Shown here: positions 1 through 10,060 of the stretch, piece after piece | How positions within the stretch are numbered: position 1 is the stretch's first letter | How the letters are laid out: each line of letters opens with the position of its first letter | DNA from: Opitutus sp. | GTDB lineage: Bacteria > Verrucomicrobiota > Verrucomicrobiia > Opitutales > Opitutaceae | Length of the DNA stretch: 53,041 bases | Assembly: GCA_013821985.1 (NCBI GenBank) | Contig: PNJQ01000017.1 | Location: 1 to 53,041, forward strand | Direction of reading: 5' to 3' | The notes under the pieces: generated by a model | What the model was told of the DNA's origin: nothing | What the model saw: only the letters and a program-made list of their open reading frames with translations | Databases searched by the model: none | Translations under genes and position numbers: made by a program

Positions 1-557
1 AGGCCGACGCTCATGCCGGACTTCAGCGGGATGAGGAGGGTGGCGAGCGGGTTGCCCTTGAGGGCGGAGAAGGCCGCGCGGGAATTGGCGACGGTGTTGA
101 TGCGGATGCCGAACCACGCGACGCCGTAGCTGCCGAGGATGCCGAGGATCGAGGCGAGGAGGACGGCGACGACGTGGAGCGTCGTCATATGCGACAGCAC
201 GCCGAAGTAATAAACCATGCACACCGCGATCAGCACCCAGAGGGCGGCGAGGAACTTGCCCTGCTGGAAGAGGTAGGTTTTGCACGTTTCCCAAATGATC
301 TGGGAGACGGCACTCATGGAGGAGTGCACCTGGAGGTTCTTCGTCTGGATGTATTGCATCCAGCCGTAGATCGTGCCGAGGGCGCAGACGACCAGGCCGA
401 TCATCAGGATGTTAACGCCGGTGAGGGAGCCGCCGAAAAAGCTGACCTGCGAGAGGTCGGGAATTCGGATGTCGGCTTCGCTCGCGAAGGCGGGCAGGGC
501 AGGCACGGCCAAGCCAACGGCCAGCGCACTGAGGCGGGGGAGACGGGACAGGATCAT
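1..557 (-). CDS. Membrane-bound pyrophosphatase, divergent type (partial, N-terminal part)
   Basis: The reading frame opens with ATG at 557 and runs off the window edge, giving 185 residues. It starts with a signal-like segment (MILSRLPRLSALAVGLAVP). Hydrophobic helices follow, then FGIRINTVANSR and IPLKSGMSVG, which are hallmarks of the N-terminal third of membrane pyrophosphatases that couple PPi hydrolysis to H+ or Na+ export. The wording differs clearly from the full-length homologue at 1108-3858, so this is a second, divergent paralogue and not a recent duplicate. The catalytic DNVGDNVGD region lies outside the window, so activity and ion type cannot be judged. Its own promoter is likely, because a terminator and 550 bases separate it from the upstream gene. 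Confidence 0.85.
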   Translation of the reverse strand, partial: MILSRLPRLSALAVGLAVPALPAFASEADIRIPDLSQVSFFGGSLTGVNILMIGLVVCALGTIYGWMQYIQTKNLQVHSSMSAVSQIIWETCKTYLFQQGKFLAALWVLIAVCMVYYFGVLSHMTTLHVVAVLLASILGILGSYGVAWFGIRINTVANSRAAFSALKGNPLATLLIPLKSGMSVG

Positions 558-730
558 GTGTGAGTGTTGGTCCTAACTAATTTTCGGGGTGTGGGGGAAA
601 CTGGCTTCGCTTGTGCTCCGCGGATGCGCGGGCCGCGAGGCGATTTCCGGGCGGACCCCGCGGGAGCAGGTCGCCTAATACAGCGCGGTGCAGCGAGTGA
701 GGCTAATGCCCGGAGTCGTGCAGCGGCGTA

Positions 731-797
731 AGGGGCGCAGCTGGTCTGCGCCCGAGGGGTGCGCAAAGGCGGGCGGGCGCAGGCGAGCTGCGCCCCT
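731..797. repeat. REP-like paired palindrome (copy 1)
   Basis: The element begins AGGGGCGCAG and ends CTGCGCCCCT. Each arm also pairs locally (GGGGCGCAG with CTGCGCCC, then GGGCGCAG with CTGCGCCCC), so it can fold as two hairpins or one long one. Close copies lie at 941-1005 and 6441-6507, and a short single hairpin lies at 4051-4075. All are between host genes. No REP-associated transposase is in the window. Confidence 0.75.
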
Positions 798-820
798 ACA
801 AGAACGCTCGCGCAAATTTT

Positions 821-895
821 GTAGCCGGGGTCGTTGGCCCCGGTGAGCTGCCGACGGGCGAAGACGCGCCGACCGGGCTCAGCGAGCCCGGCTAC
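821..895. repeat. Second palindromic intergenic element (GTAGCCGGG...CCCGGCTAC)
   Basis: The ends GTAGCCGGG and CCCGGCTAC are exact inverse complements. Inside are two smaller hairpins, CCGGGG...CCCCGG and CGGGCTC...GAGCCCG. It sits between two REP-like copies, so 731-1005 forms a composite palindromic cluster between the two pyrophosphatase genes. Nothing coding is visible in 558-1107. Confidence 0.7.
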
Positions 896-940
896 AGAAA
901 AAGTGAAAGCGCGGTCTAGAGGTGGATTGCGGTGCGGCGG

Positions 941-1005
941 AGGGGCGCAACTTGTCTGCGCCCGAGGGGTGCGAAGGCGGGTGGGCGCAGGCGAGCTGCG
1001 CCCCT
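941..1005. repeat. REP-like paired palindrome (copy 2)
   Basis: This is near-identical to the copy at 731-797, including the inner CTGCGCCCGAGGGGTGCG stretch, and lies in the same orientation. Confidence 0.75.
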
Positions 1006-1050
1006 ACAGAAGATCACGAAATGGACGCGGTATTCTCAGCCGAAAATAAA

Positions 1051-1076
1051 AGGCCGGTCCGTTTTCGGACCGGCCT
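1051..1076 (-). terminator. Rho-independent terminator of hppA
   Basis: A perfect 10-bp stem (AGGCCGGTCC with GGACCGGCCT) with a 6-base loop lies 31 bases past the hppA stop. Read on the minus strand it is followed by TTTATTTT. It should insulate the downstream paralogue. Confidence 0.85.
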
Positions 1077-1107
1077 CGGGAAAATTTTCGTTTTCTCTGG
1101 CGCGGCG

Positions 1108-3858
<2,751 letters not shown>

Positions 3859-4163
3859 GGCGTATGTCGGGGGTTAGGTTAACAAACCGGGGGAGGTGAG
3901 TTAAACGGCGGAGGTTGAAAATCCCGCGCGAGCATGGCCAGCGAATTTGTCATAGGCCGAACCGCACAATCCCGCACCGTGCATCGGGGAATTTCGGTGT
4001 GACCCGGGGCGCCGGCGGGCGCGGAGCGAGCCGAGGCACGCCCGGAATGTCGGGGCGCAGATGAACTGCGCCCCGGCAAGAAGGTTCAGGAAAGCGCGTC
4101 CCCCCCGGAACCGGTTGACGCAGCACGGCGAATGGCTTCGCTGGCCCTTCCTTCCCGCTTGGC
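3859..4163. other. Divergent promoter region between hppA and the ABC operon
   Basis: About 305 non-coding bases lie between two diverging genes, so promoters for both must be here. I could not pick convincing -35/-10 pairs. The only clear structure is a hairpin at 4051-4075 (CGGGGCGCAG, loop ATGAA, CTGCGCCCCG), a short member of the REP-like family. The rest shows nothing I recognise. Confidence 0.5.
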
Positions 4164-4850
4164 ATGGCGCTGCTCACCCTCACGAACCTGACCAAAGCCT
4201 ACCGTCGCCCCGACGGCACGACGCACACCGTGGTCGAAGTGGGCGAATTCACGCTCGCTGCCGATGAGCAACGGGCGCTGCGGGGCGAAAGCGGCTCGGG
4301 CAAAACGACATTTCTCAATCTCATCGCCGGCATCCTCGCGCCCGACTCGGGCCACCTCGCGATCGACGGCCGCGATCTCGCAGGGCTCGGCGAAGCCGGC
4401 CGCGACCGCCTGCGCGCGGAGACGCTCGGGTATATTTTTCAGACGTTCAACCTGCTGCAGGGCCACACCGTGCTGGAGAACGTGGAACTCGGCATGGCGT
4501 TCGGCCGCGGCGTCGATCGGACGCACGCCGAGTCGCTCCTCCGCCGCGTCGGTCTCGGCGAGAAGATTCACCATTTTCCGCGGCAACTCTCGACCGGCCA
4601 GCAACAGCGCGTTGCCGTCGCGCGCGCGCTCGCGAATCACCCGAAACTCGTCCTCGCCGACGAGCCCACGGGCAACCTCGACGCCCGCAACAGCCGCGAA
4701 GCCCTGGCGCTCATCCGCGAAGTCTGTCGGGAAAACGGGGCCGCGCTCCTGCTCGTGAGTCACGACGAAGCGGTGCTCGCGCAATTCGAAAACGTGCAGG
4801 ATTTCGCGGCGCTGAATCGCGCCGCCGCTGCTGAGCCAGCGGGAAAGTGA
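4164..4850 (+). CDS. ABC transporter ATP-binding protein (LolD/MacB-type)
   Basis: A 228-residue cytoplasmic ATPase. It has Walker A GESGSGKTT, the signature LSTGQQQRVAVARAL, Walker B LVLADEPTGNLD and the H-loop VSHDEA. The TGNLD ending of Walker B is typical of the LolD/MacB/FtsE group, which works with FtsX-type permeases. The permease follows at 5174. The operon also holds a His-rich lipoprotein and a DUF3299 protein. This resembles, from memory, the zinc-regulated zrg-type loci of Gammaproteobacteria, so a role in periplasmic metal handling is an inference. The last codons lie in a heptanucleotide repeat array. Confidence 0.92.
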   Translation: MALLTLTNLTKAYRRPDGTTHTVVEVGEFTLAADEQRALRGESGSGKTTFLNLIAGILAPDSGHLAIDGRDLAGLGEAGRDRLRAETLGYIFQTFNLLQGHTVLENVELGMAFGRGVDRTHAESLLRRVGLGEKIHHFPRQLSTGQQQRVAVARALANHPKLVLADEPTGNLDARNSREALALIREVCRENGAALLLVSHDEAVLAQFENVQDFAALNRAAAAEPAGK

Positions 4851-4910
4851 CAAGGGCAAGTTCCAAGTAACAGGATGAAATCCCAAACGCGAAACGTCCA
4901 AACGCCAAAG
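4845..4910 (+). repeat. Degenerate 7-bp tandem array (host copy A)
   Basis: Successive 7-base units AAGTGAC, AAGGGCA, AGTTCCA, AGTAACA, and after a short break AAATCCC, AAACGCG, AAACGTC. The array includes the TGA stop of the ABC ATPase gene. Read on the other strand the first block has the NNNNCTT pattern seen in the prophage array at 32275-32302. Confidence 0.6.
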
Positions 4911-4922
4911 CCGGCGAACCGA

Positions 4923-5035
4923 TTGGCCACGAAGAACACGATCAGTGTTCGGCCGGCCGGCGGAGAGTTCCCGCGCGCCTATAGGCGCGGTGTGAGTCTC
5001 GTTGGCGGTCGAGCCCTCGTGTTTTTTGTGGCCAA
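4923..5035 (-). repeat. Dispersed palindromic intergenic element (TTGGCCAC type), copy 1
   Basis: Its ends are TTGGCCACGAAGAACACGA and TCGTGTTTTTTGTGGCCAA, which pair with a few mismatches. In the middle is a 16-bp perfect palindrome CGCGCCTATAGGCGCG (4974-4989). Its minus strand aligns with 7661-7735 through CTTGGCCAC, GAGGGC/CAGGGC, ACCGC and GGCGCGCGG, so it is a family present at least twice here in opposite orientation. It fills most of the gap between the ATPase and permease genes. Confidence 0.6.
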
Positions 5036-5142
5036 GAAGGTGGGCGTCGTCGTCCCTGACGACGCCAAACGCGTGCGAGCGCGGCAATTCGCCCGTGTCG
5101 CCGCCGGGGACGTCGGCGACCACCACCGATACCCCGGCCAAT

Positions 5143-5170
5143 CCGCATTCCGCATTCCGCAATCCGCCAT
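5143..5170 (+). repeat. Degenerate 7-bp tandem array (host copy B)
   Basis: Four units, CCGCATT, CCGCATT, CCGCAAT and CCGCCAT, end three bases before the permease ATG at 5174. The same units, in the same orientation relative to the gene, fill a prophage gap at 27754-27783. Confidence 0.8.
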
Positions 5171-5173
5171 TGG

Positions 5174-6376
5174 ATGATGATCTGGAACCTCATCTACCGC
5201 TCCCTCCGCCAACACGCGCTCTCGACGCTCGTGACCGCGGGCAGCATCGCGCTGGCGGCGGGGCTGTTGCTCACGGTGTGGGTGGTGAAGACGCAGTCGC
5301 AGTCGGTCTTTGCGGCAACGAATTCCGGCTTCGATGCCGTGCTCGGGGCCCGCGGCTCGAAGCTCCAACTCGTCCTCAACGCCATCTTCCACCTCGAGGC
5401 CTCGCCGGGAAATCTTTCCGCGCAGGACGTTGAAGCCGTGCGCCGTCACCCAGCGATCAAGGCCGCGATTCCGATCGCGGTCGGCGATAATTTCTACGGC
5501 TGGCGCATCGTCGGCACCGTGCCGCAGCTCTTCGACATCGAGTATCTGCCCGGCAAAAAATACGCCGTGGCGGCGGGCGGAAAATTGTTCGACCCCACAA
5601 AACGCGAGGCGGTGATCGGTGCACTCGCGGCGAAGAAGCTCCGTCTGAAAATCGGCGACACCTTTGAGCCTTATCACGGGCTCTCTTTCGATGCCGCCGC
5701 GAAACACGAGGAAACCTACACGCTGACCGGCGTCCTCGAGCCAACCGGCACGCCGGTCGATCGCGTGATCTGGATTCCGCTCAGCGGCGTGCAAACCATG
5801 GCCGGTCACGATCCGCGCACGGCGAGTGACGTCAGCGCCGTGCTCATCCAGCTCCGCGCGGCTTCGGCCGGCGTGATGCTCGACACGATGATCAACAAAC
5901 AGGGCAACAAGATGACCTTCGCGTATCCGATCGGCACGATCGTGGCGGACATGTTCAACAAGATCTCGTGGGTCGATAAGGTGCTCACGCTCGTGGCGTG
6001 GCTCGTCGCGGTGGTCGCCGCCGGCTCGGTGCTCGTGAGCATCTACAATTCGATGAGCGCGCGGCAGCGCGACATCGCGATTCTGCGCGCCCTCGGAGCC
6101 CGTCGTCGCACGGTCTTCGGCGCGGTGGTCGGCGAAGCCGCGGCAATCGGCTTGCTCGGCGCCGCGTTGGGCTTCGCGGCGTTTGCCGTGCTGGCCTTCG
6201 GCGTCGCGACAACGATTCAGGACCAAACCGGCGTGATGCTGGAACCGTTCGCATGGAACCCGGTTTTCTGGTGGGCGCCGGCCACGCTCGTCGGTCTCGC
6301 CGTGCTCGGCGGACTCGTGCCGGCGTGGAAAGCGTATCGGGTGCCCGTGGCGGAGACGATCGCGCCGGTGTCATGA
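5174..6376 (+). CDS. ABC transporter permease, FtsX/MacB family
   Basis: 400 residues. An N-terminal membrane helix (about residues 12-35) is followed by a long extracytoplasmic domain. A cluster of helices fills the C-terminal third, containing SMSARQRDIAILRALGARRRTVFG, the region that contacts the ATPase in FtsX-like permeases. The layout (one helix, MacB-like periplasmic core, three helices) fits mechanotransmission-type ABC systems better than classic importers. The ATPase partner is at 4164, and the two downstream genes are an exported His-rich lipoprotein and a DUF3299 protein. The start is at 5174 (ATGATG). The preceding array leaves no strong Shine-Dalgarno sequence. The substrate is unknown; zinc-related work is inferred from context only. 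Confidence 0.88.
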   Translation: MMIWNLIYRSLRQHALSTLVTAGSIALAAGLLLTVWVVKTQSQSVFAATNSGFDAVLGARGSKLQLVLNAIFHLEASPGNLSAQDVEAVRRHPAIKAAIPIAVGDNFYGWRIVGTVPQLFDIEYLPGKKYAVAAGGKLFDPTKREAVIGALAAKKLRLKIGDTFEPYHGLSFDAAAKHEETYTLTGVLEPTGTPVDRVIWIPLSGVQTMAGHDPRTASDVSAVLIQLRAASAGVMLDTMINKQGNKMTFAYPIGTIVADMFNKISWVDKVLTLVAWLVAVVAAGSVLVSIYNSMSARQRDIAILRALGARRRTVFGAVVGEAAAIGLLGAALGFAAFAVLAFGVATTIQDQTGVMLEPFAWNPVFWWAPATLVGLAVLGGLVPAWKAYRVPVAETIAPVS

Positions 6377-6440
6377 CGAAGGCATGGCCAGACGTCGCTG
6401 GTGTTATGAAAACACGCGCAGCAAAATTTTCCGAAAATGT

Positions 6441-6507
6441 AGGGGCGCAGCCTGACTGCGTCCGGCCGCACGCGCGACTCCTCCGGGCGCAGACGAGCTG
6501 CGCCCCT
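6441..6507. repeat. REP-like paired palindrome (copy 3)
   Basis: This element has the AGGGGCGCAG...CTGCGCCCCT ends of the copies at 731 and 941, with a diverged centre. It lies between the permease stop and the lipoprotein gene and may lower readthrough or stabilise the upstream message. Confidence 0.7.
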
Positions 6508-6547
6508 GCTTTACCCTCCGTTCATCAGCGGCTAAGTTAATCCTCCC

Positions 6548-7090
6548 ATGAAACATTTCGCTCTGCTCTTCGCCTGCGCTCTCGCGGCCACGCTGCTCGC
6601 CGGCTGCGGAAAAAAATCCGGCGAGATGGTGACCTACGGCAACAAGGACTCGCTTGACGCGAAGGCGAACGCCGCCAAGGCCGCCGATCCGCACGCCGGG
6701 CACAACCACGGCGGCGGCCATGCGCACCAGCCTCTCATGGGCGGCGAACTCGTCGAGATCGGCGAACACCAGTTCAACCTCGAGCTGAAATTCGATGCGG
6801 CGCGCGGCGTATTGCAGGCGTGGGTGCTCGACGGTCACGCGGAGAATTTTGTCCGCACGAGCATGGACGCGTTCGACGTGCAGGAACAAGGCGGTCAGCG
6901 CCGGACGATCACGCTCCGCGCCACGGCGAACGCGATGACCGGCGAGACCGTGGGCGACACGTCCAGCTTCGAAGGCGAGGCGCCGTGGCTGCGCGAGTTC
7001 AAACACTTTGACGGAGTGGTGAAAGCGATTAGGGTCCGCGGCGTCGATTTCCGCGACCTCGGCTTCCACCTCCATCCGACCGGCCCATGA
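6548..7090 (+). CDS. His-rich exported lipoprotein, putative metal-binding
   Basis: 180 residues with a lipoprotein signal: a hydrophobic core after MKHF and the lipobox LLAGC, giving Cys20 as the lipidated residue. A His cluster follows at about residues 55-68 (HAGHNHGGGHAHQP), then a compact beta-rich domain containing GGELVEIGEHQFNLE and LDGHAENF. Similar domains occur in metal-efflux adaptor proteins. The gene overlaps the next one by four bases (ATGA) and follows an FtsX-type ABC pair. I infer periplasmic capture or delivery of a divalent metal, with zinc most likely by analogy with the DUF2796 protein of zrg-type loci. It is not recognisably DUF2796 itself. Confidence 0.72.
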   Translation: MKHFALLFACALAATLLAGCGKKSGEMVTYGNKDSLDAKANAAKAADPHAGHNHGGGHAHQPLMGGELVEIGEHQFNLELKFDAARGVLQAWVLDGHAENFVRTSMDAFDVQEQGGQRRTITLRATANAMTGETVGDTSSFEGEAPWLREFKHFDGVVKAIRVRGVDFRDLGFHLHPTGP

Positions 7091-7605
7091 TTGCTCCCCG
7101 CTTCCTCGTTTCACTGCTGCTCGTCTCGCTCGCGCTGGCGCTGCCCGGGCGCGCCGCCGACGAGAAGAAGGAATTCGAAGTCGTGGATTTCGGCGTGCTG
7201 GCGGCGTTCAATTACGTGCCGCCCGGCTACGAGACGATGGTGCCCGGCGCGCCCCCGCCGGCCGCGGACCCGAGCGGCAAGCCGAAGGACCAGATCCCGG
7301 ATTTCGTCCGCAAGCTCGACGCGAAAAAGGTTTCAGTCACGGGCTTCATGCTGCCGACGAAATTCAAGGACGGCAAAGTCACGGAGTTTTTATTGATGAA
7401 GGATCAGAGCGGCTGCTGCTTCGGTGCGATGCCGCGGATCAACGAGTGGATCATCGTGAAGATGACGCAGGGCGGCATCCCGCCGCTGATGGACGTGCCG
7501 CTCACGCTCGTGGGCCAGTTGAAGGTCGGCGAGGTGTTTGAGGAAGGCTACCTCTCCGGCATCTACCAGCTCAACGGCGAGAAGCTGCTCGAGACGAAGA
7601 GCTGA
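7087..7605 (+). CDS. DUF3299 family exported protein
   Basis: 172 residues with a Sec signal (up to GRAADE). It has the features of DUF3299: an SVTGFMLP segment, the conserved SGCCFGAMPRINEWI block with a double Cys, then an MDVPLTLVGQLKVGE strand region. It starts inside the stop of the lipoprotein gene (ATGA), so the two are translationally coupled. Proteins of this family recur next to LolD/FtsX-type ABC pairs, where a zinc-associated function has been proposed. The exact role is unknown. Confidence 0.82.
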   Translation: MIAPRFLVSLLLVSLALALPGRAADEKKEFEVVDFGVLAAFNYVPPGYETMVPGAPPPAADPSGKPKDQIPDFVRKLDAKKVSVTGFMLPTKFKDGKVTEFLLMKDQSGCCFGAMPRINEWIIVKMTQGGIPPLMDVPLTLVGQLKVGEVFEEGYLSGIYQLNGEKLLETKS

Positions 7606-7660
7606 GGCCGCGCTGCGGCAAGAGCGATGCGGTCGCCGGGTAGGGTTGAATCGACCGGCA

Positions 7661-7735
7661 CGGCTTGGCCACGAAAGACACCAGGGCGCAACCGCGAGCG
7701 AAACCCTCGCGGTGCCGATCGGCGCGCGGACGATC
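7661..7735 (+). repeat. Dispersed intergenic element (TTGGCCAC type), copy 2
   Basis: It begins CTTGGCCACGAAAGACACC and continues with a GCGAG...CTCGC hairpin, then GCCGATCGGCGCGCGG. It aligns with the reverse complement of 4923-5035. It occupies the gap between the convergent DUF3299 and hydrolase genes. Confidence 0.55.
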
Positions 7736-7809
7736 TGGAGCACGCGTGGTCGGGCCAGGTTTTATTGCCGGCAAACAGGCTCCGCCAGCCGGACCCGTCG
7801 AACGAGCGG

Positions 7810-8523
7810 CTACCGCTGAAATTTTCCGTCGCGGAGGAACGCGACAATCTGCGCGTGCACCGCTCCCCGCCACAGCATGACGGTGTGCGAGTGGGGCAGC
7901 ACGATGAAGTCGCGCATGCCTTCCAGCTTGGCCGACTCGGTCGTCACGACGCCGTCGTGCTCGCCTTGCAGGTCGTCGTCGAACAGCGGATTGAGGTGCG
8001 AACTGCCGGCGATGATGCCGACTTCAAAATCCGCCGGGCCGAGGCGCGCCGCGACGGAGTCGTCCCCGGTGCCGAGCCGGGCGAGGTTTTGCCCCATGAT
8101 CCAACGAATGAGCGCATTCGTTTTGGCCCGGTCGGCCGCGGCGCTGCCATGGTTCGGCGGGCCGAGCATGACGACGCGCCCGAGGTTGCGGGGCCGGTGA
8201 TCGCGCAGAAAAAGCCGGGTGATGAGACCGCCCATCGAATGCACGACGAAATGCACGCGGGGCGCGCGTTCGACGCCGTGCGCGCGCAACTCAGCCGGCA
8301 GCCACTCGCCCGCGATCTGCTCGATCGGCATGCTGCGCGACGGATGGCTCAGGTTGACGACGCGGTAGCCCTCGCGCTCGAGCACCTGGGCGATCGGCCG
8401 CATGATCCAGTTCGACATGGCGACGCCGTGCAGCAGCACGACGCAGTCGCGTTCGGAGGGTTCTTGGGCGGGCAGGGATGAAGCCAAGAGCACGGTGAGG
8501 AGGAGCGGGCAGAATTTGCGCAT
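7810..8523 (-). CDS. Exported alpha/beta-hydrolase (lipase/esterase-like)
   Basis: 237 residues with a signal peptide (MRKFCPLLLTVLLASSLPAQE). The alpha/beta-hydrolase features appear in order: the oxyanion strand VVLLHGVAMSNW, the nucleophile elbow VHSMGG (Ser is the likely nucleophile), an acidic stretch GEHDGVVTTES that should hold the catalytic Asp, and the His region LPHSHTVML. The fold resembles the triacylglycerol lipase/PGAP1-like group. The substrate is unknown; a periplasmic ester or lipid hydrolase is most likely. The stop of the upstream EamA gene lies three bases before this start, so both are in one transcript. Confidence 0.85.
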   Translation of the reverse strand: MRKFCPLLLTVLLASSLPAQEPSERDCVVLLHGVAMSNWIMRPIAQVLEREGYRVVNLSHPSRSMPIEQIAGEWLPAELRAHGVERAPRVHFVVHSMGGLITRLFLRDHRPRNLGRVVMLGPPNHGSAAADRAKTNALIRWIMGQNLARLGTGDDSVAARLGPADFEVGIIAGSSHLNPLFDDDLQGEHDGVVTTESAKLEGMRDFIVLPHSHTVMLWRGAVHAQIVAFLRDGKFQR

Positions 8524-8526
8524 GAT

Positions 8527-9387
8527 TCAGCCGGGCAGAACTTCCGGCGGCGGTTGACGAATCGAGGAAAGCGCGCGCCAGGTCACCGCCCCGATGACGA
8601 TCGCGCCGCCGAGCAGTGCGATGGCGCTGGGTTTTTCGCCGAGCACGAGCATCACCCAAATCGGGTTCAGCACCGGTTCGATGACCGGGATGAGCACCGC
8701 CTCGAGCGCCGTGACGTGTTTCACCGCCTTGGCGTAGAGCAGATACGATATCCCGAGTTGCACCGTGCCCAGTGCGCCGAGCGCGATCCAACTGTCCACC
8801 GGCATCGCCGGCGCCTGCAAGAGCCACGGCAGGCCGATGAGGAACGCGAGCACGTTGCCGAGGATGATCGATTCGATCGGCGAACCGTCCTTTTGCTTTC
8901 TAAGCAGCAACACGAGGGCCGCGAAAGTCACGCCGCTGGCGATCGCGATCAGGTTGCCGACAATGCCGCTGAAGCGCAGCCCGTCGTAGAGAAAAATTCC
9001 CATGCCCACGAACACGAGGCCCATGACCGTCCAATCGCCGCGCCGCGGATGTTCGTGTAGAAACCACGCGCCGAGCAACGCGACCCAGACGGGCGCGGTG
9101 TATTGGATGAGGATCGCGTTGGCCGCGGTCGTCAGCTTCGTCGCCGCGACAAACGTCACCGTGGTCAACGCATATGCCACCGCGGCGCCGAGCTGCACGG
9201 GCGACCACGTGAACTTCAACCGCCGCGCGCACACCGCCGTGAGGAACAGCGCCGCGATCAACCCACGCCCGCTCGCCACGGCCAGCGGCGGCCACTGCAC
9301 CCACTTGATCAGCACGCCGCCGAGGCTCCAGCATAACGCGGCCAGCAGCAGGAGCGTGACGGATTTCGTGTGGGCGGGGTCTTTCAC
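8527..9387 (-). CDS. EamA-family (DMT) transporter
   Basis: 286 residues with about ten hydrophobic helices arranged as two EamA repeats. The first includes CWSLGGVLIKW and NAILIQYTAPVWVALLGAW. The second includes AKAVKHVTALEAVLIPVIEPVLNPIW, the typical conserved block near the end. Members export or import small metabolites at the inner membrane, and the substrate cannot be predicted. It precedes the hydrolase gene at three bases' distance. The divergent sigma-factor operon starts about 130 bases upstream. Confidence 0.9.
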   Translation of the reverse strand: MKDPAHTKSVTLLLLAALCWSLGGVLIKWVQWPPLAVASGRGLIAALFLTAVCARRLKFTWSPVQLGAAVAYALTTVTFVAATKLTTAANAILIQYTAPVWVALLGAWFLHEHPRRGDWTVMGLVFVGMGIFLYDGLRFSGIVGNLIAIASGVTFAALVLLLRKQKDGSPIESIILGNVLAFLIGLPWLLQAPAMPVDSWIALGALGTVQLGISYLLYAKAVKHVTALEAVLIPVIEPVLNPIWVMLVLGEKPSAIALLGGAIVIGAVTWRALSSIRQPPPEVLPG

Positions 9388-9517
9388 CAGAACACCACCG
9401 ATGGGGGATTTGACGGTGCTTGTGAACCCCGAAGCCGATTTTCCGAAAATTCTTTTAATTGGTCCGGCCCGCCCGGGTGTCTAAGAGAAATGGCGCTTCT
9501 CCGCGCCGCTCCTCCCC

Positions 9518-10060
9518 GTGCCTCCGCAAGACCCCGAACAAGCCCGCTGGTTCGTTGACGAAGTGCTCCCGCACGAGTCGAAGCTGCGCGCGTGGATCCG
9601 GGCGCGTTTTCCCGGCGTGGCGGATGTGGACGATCTCGTGCAGGACGCCTACTCACGCCTCCTGCGCGCGCACGCGTCCGGTCCGATCGCGAACCCCAAG
9701 GCATTTCTCTTCGTCACCGCCCGCAACCTCGCGCTCAACCACCTCCGCCATCAAGGCTACGAGCGCCCGCCCGGCATGATGGAAATGGACCCGCTGAGTG
9801 TCTTGGATGATGCCCTCGCCGCGCCGGAAGCACTGGCACAACGCGAGGATTTCCAAGTCTTGATCGAAGCCATCCAGTCTTTGCCCGACCGCTGCCGCCA
9901 GGTCGTGACGCTCCGCAAAATCTACGGCCTTTCCCAAAAGGAAGTCGCGGCCCGCCTCGGCATTTCCGAACACACCGTCGAAGCGCAGGGCGCCATTGGC
10001 CTGCGCAAATGTGTCGAATTCTTCCGCCGCCGGGGCCACGGCCGCACCGCCCGCCCATGA
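9518..10060 (+). CDS. ECF RNA polymerase sigma factor, FecI-like
   Basis: 180 residues, starting at GTG 9518. Region 2 is at about residues 15-85 (VDDLVQDAYSRLLRA, then NPKAFLFVTARNLALNHLRH). Region 4 is at about 120-170 (SLPDRCRQVVTLRKIYGLSQKEVAARLGIS, followed by HTVEAQ). The spacer between them is short, as in group IV sigma factors. The stop overlaps the ATG of a FecR-type gene, followed by a TonB-dependent receptor. This is the classic surface-signalling arrangement, in which ligand binding at the receptor releases the sigma factor through FecR. Confidence 0.93.
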   Translation: MPPQDPEQARWFVDEVLPHESKLRAWIRARFPGVADVDDLVQDAYSRLLRAHASGPIANPKAFLFVTARNLALNHLRHQGYERPPGMMEMDPLSVLDDALAAPEALAQREDFQVLIEAIQSLPDRCRQVVTLRKIYGLSQKEVAARLGISEHTVEAQGAIGLRKCVEFFRRRGHGRTARP

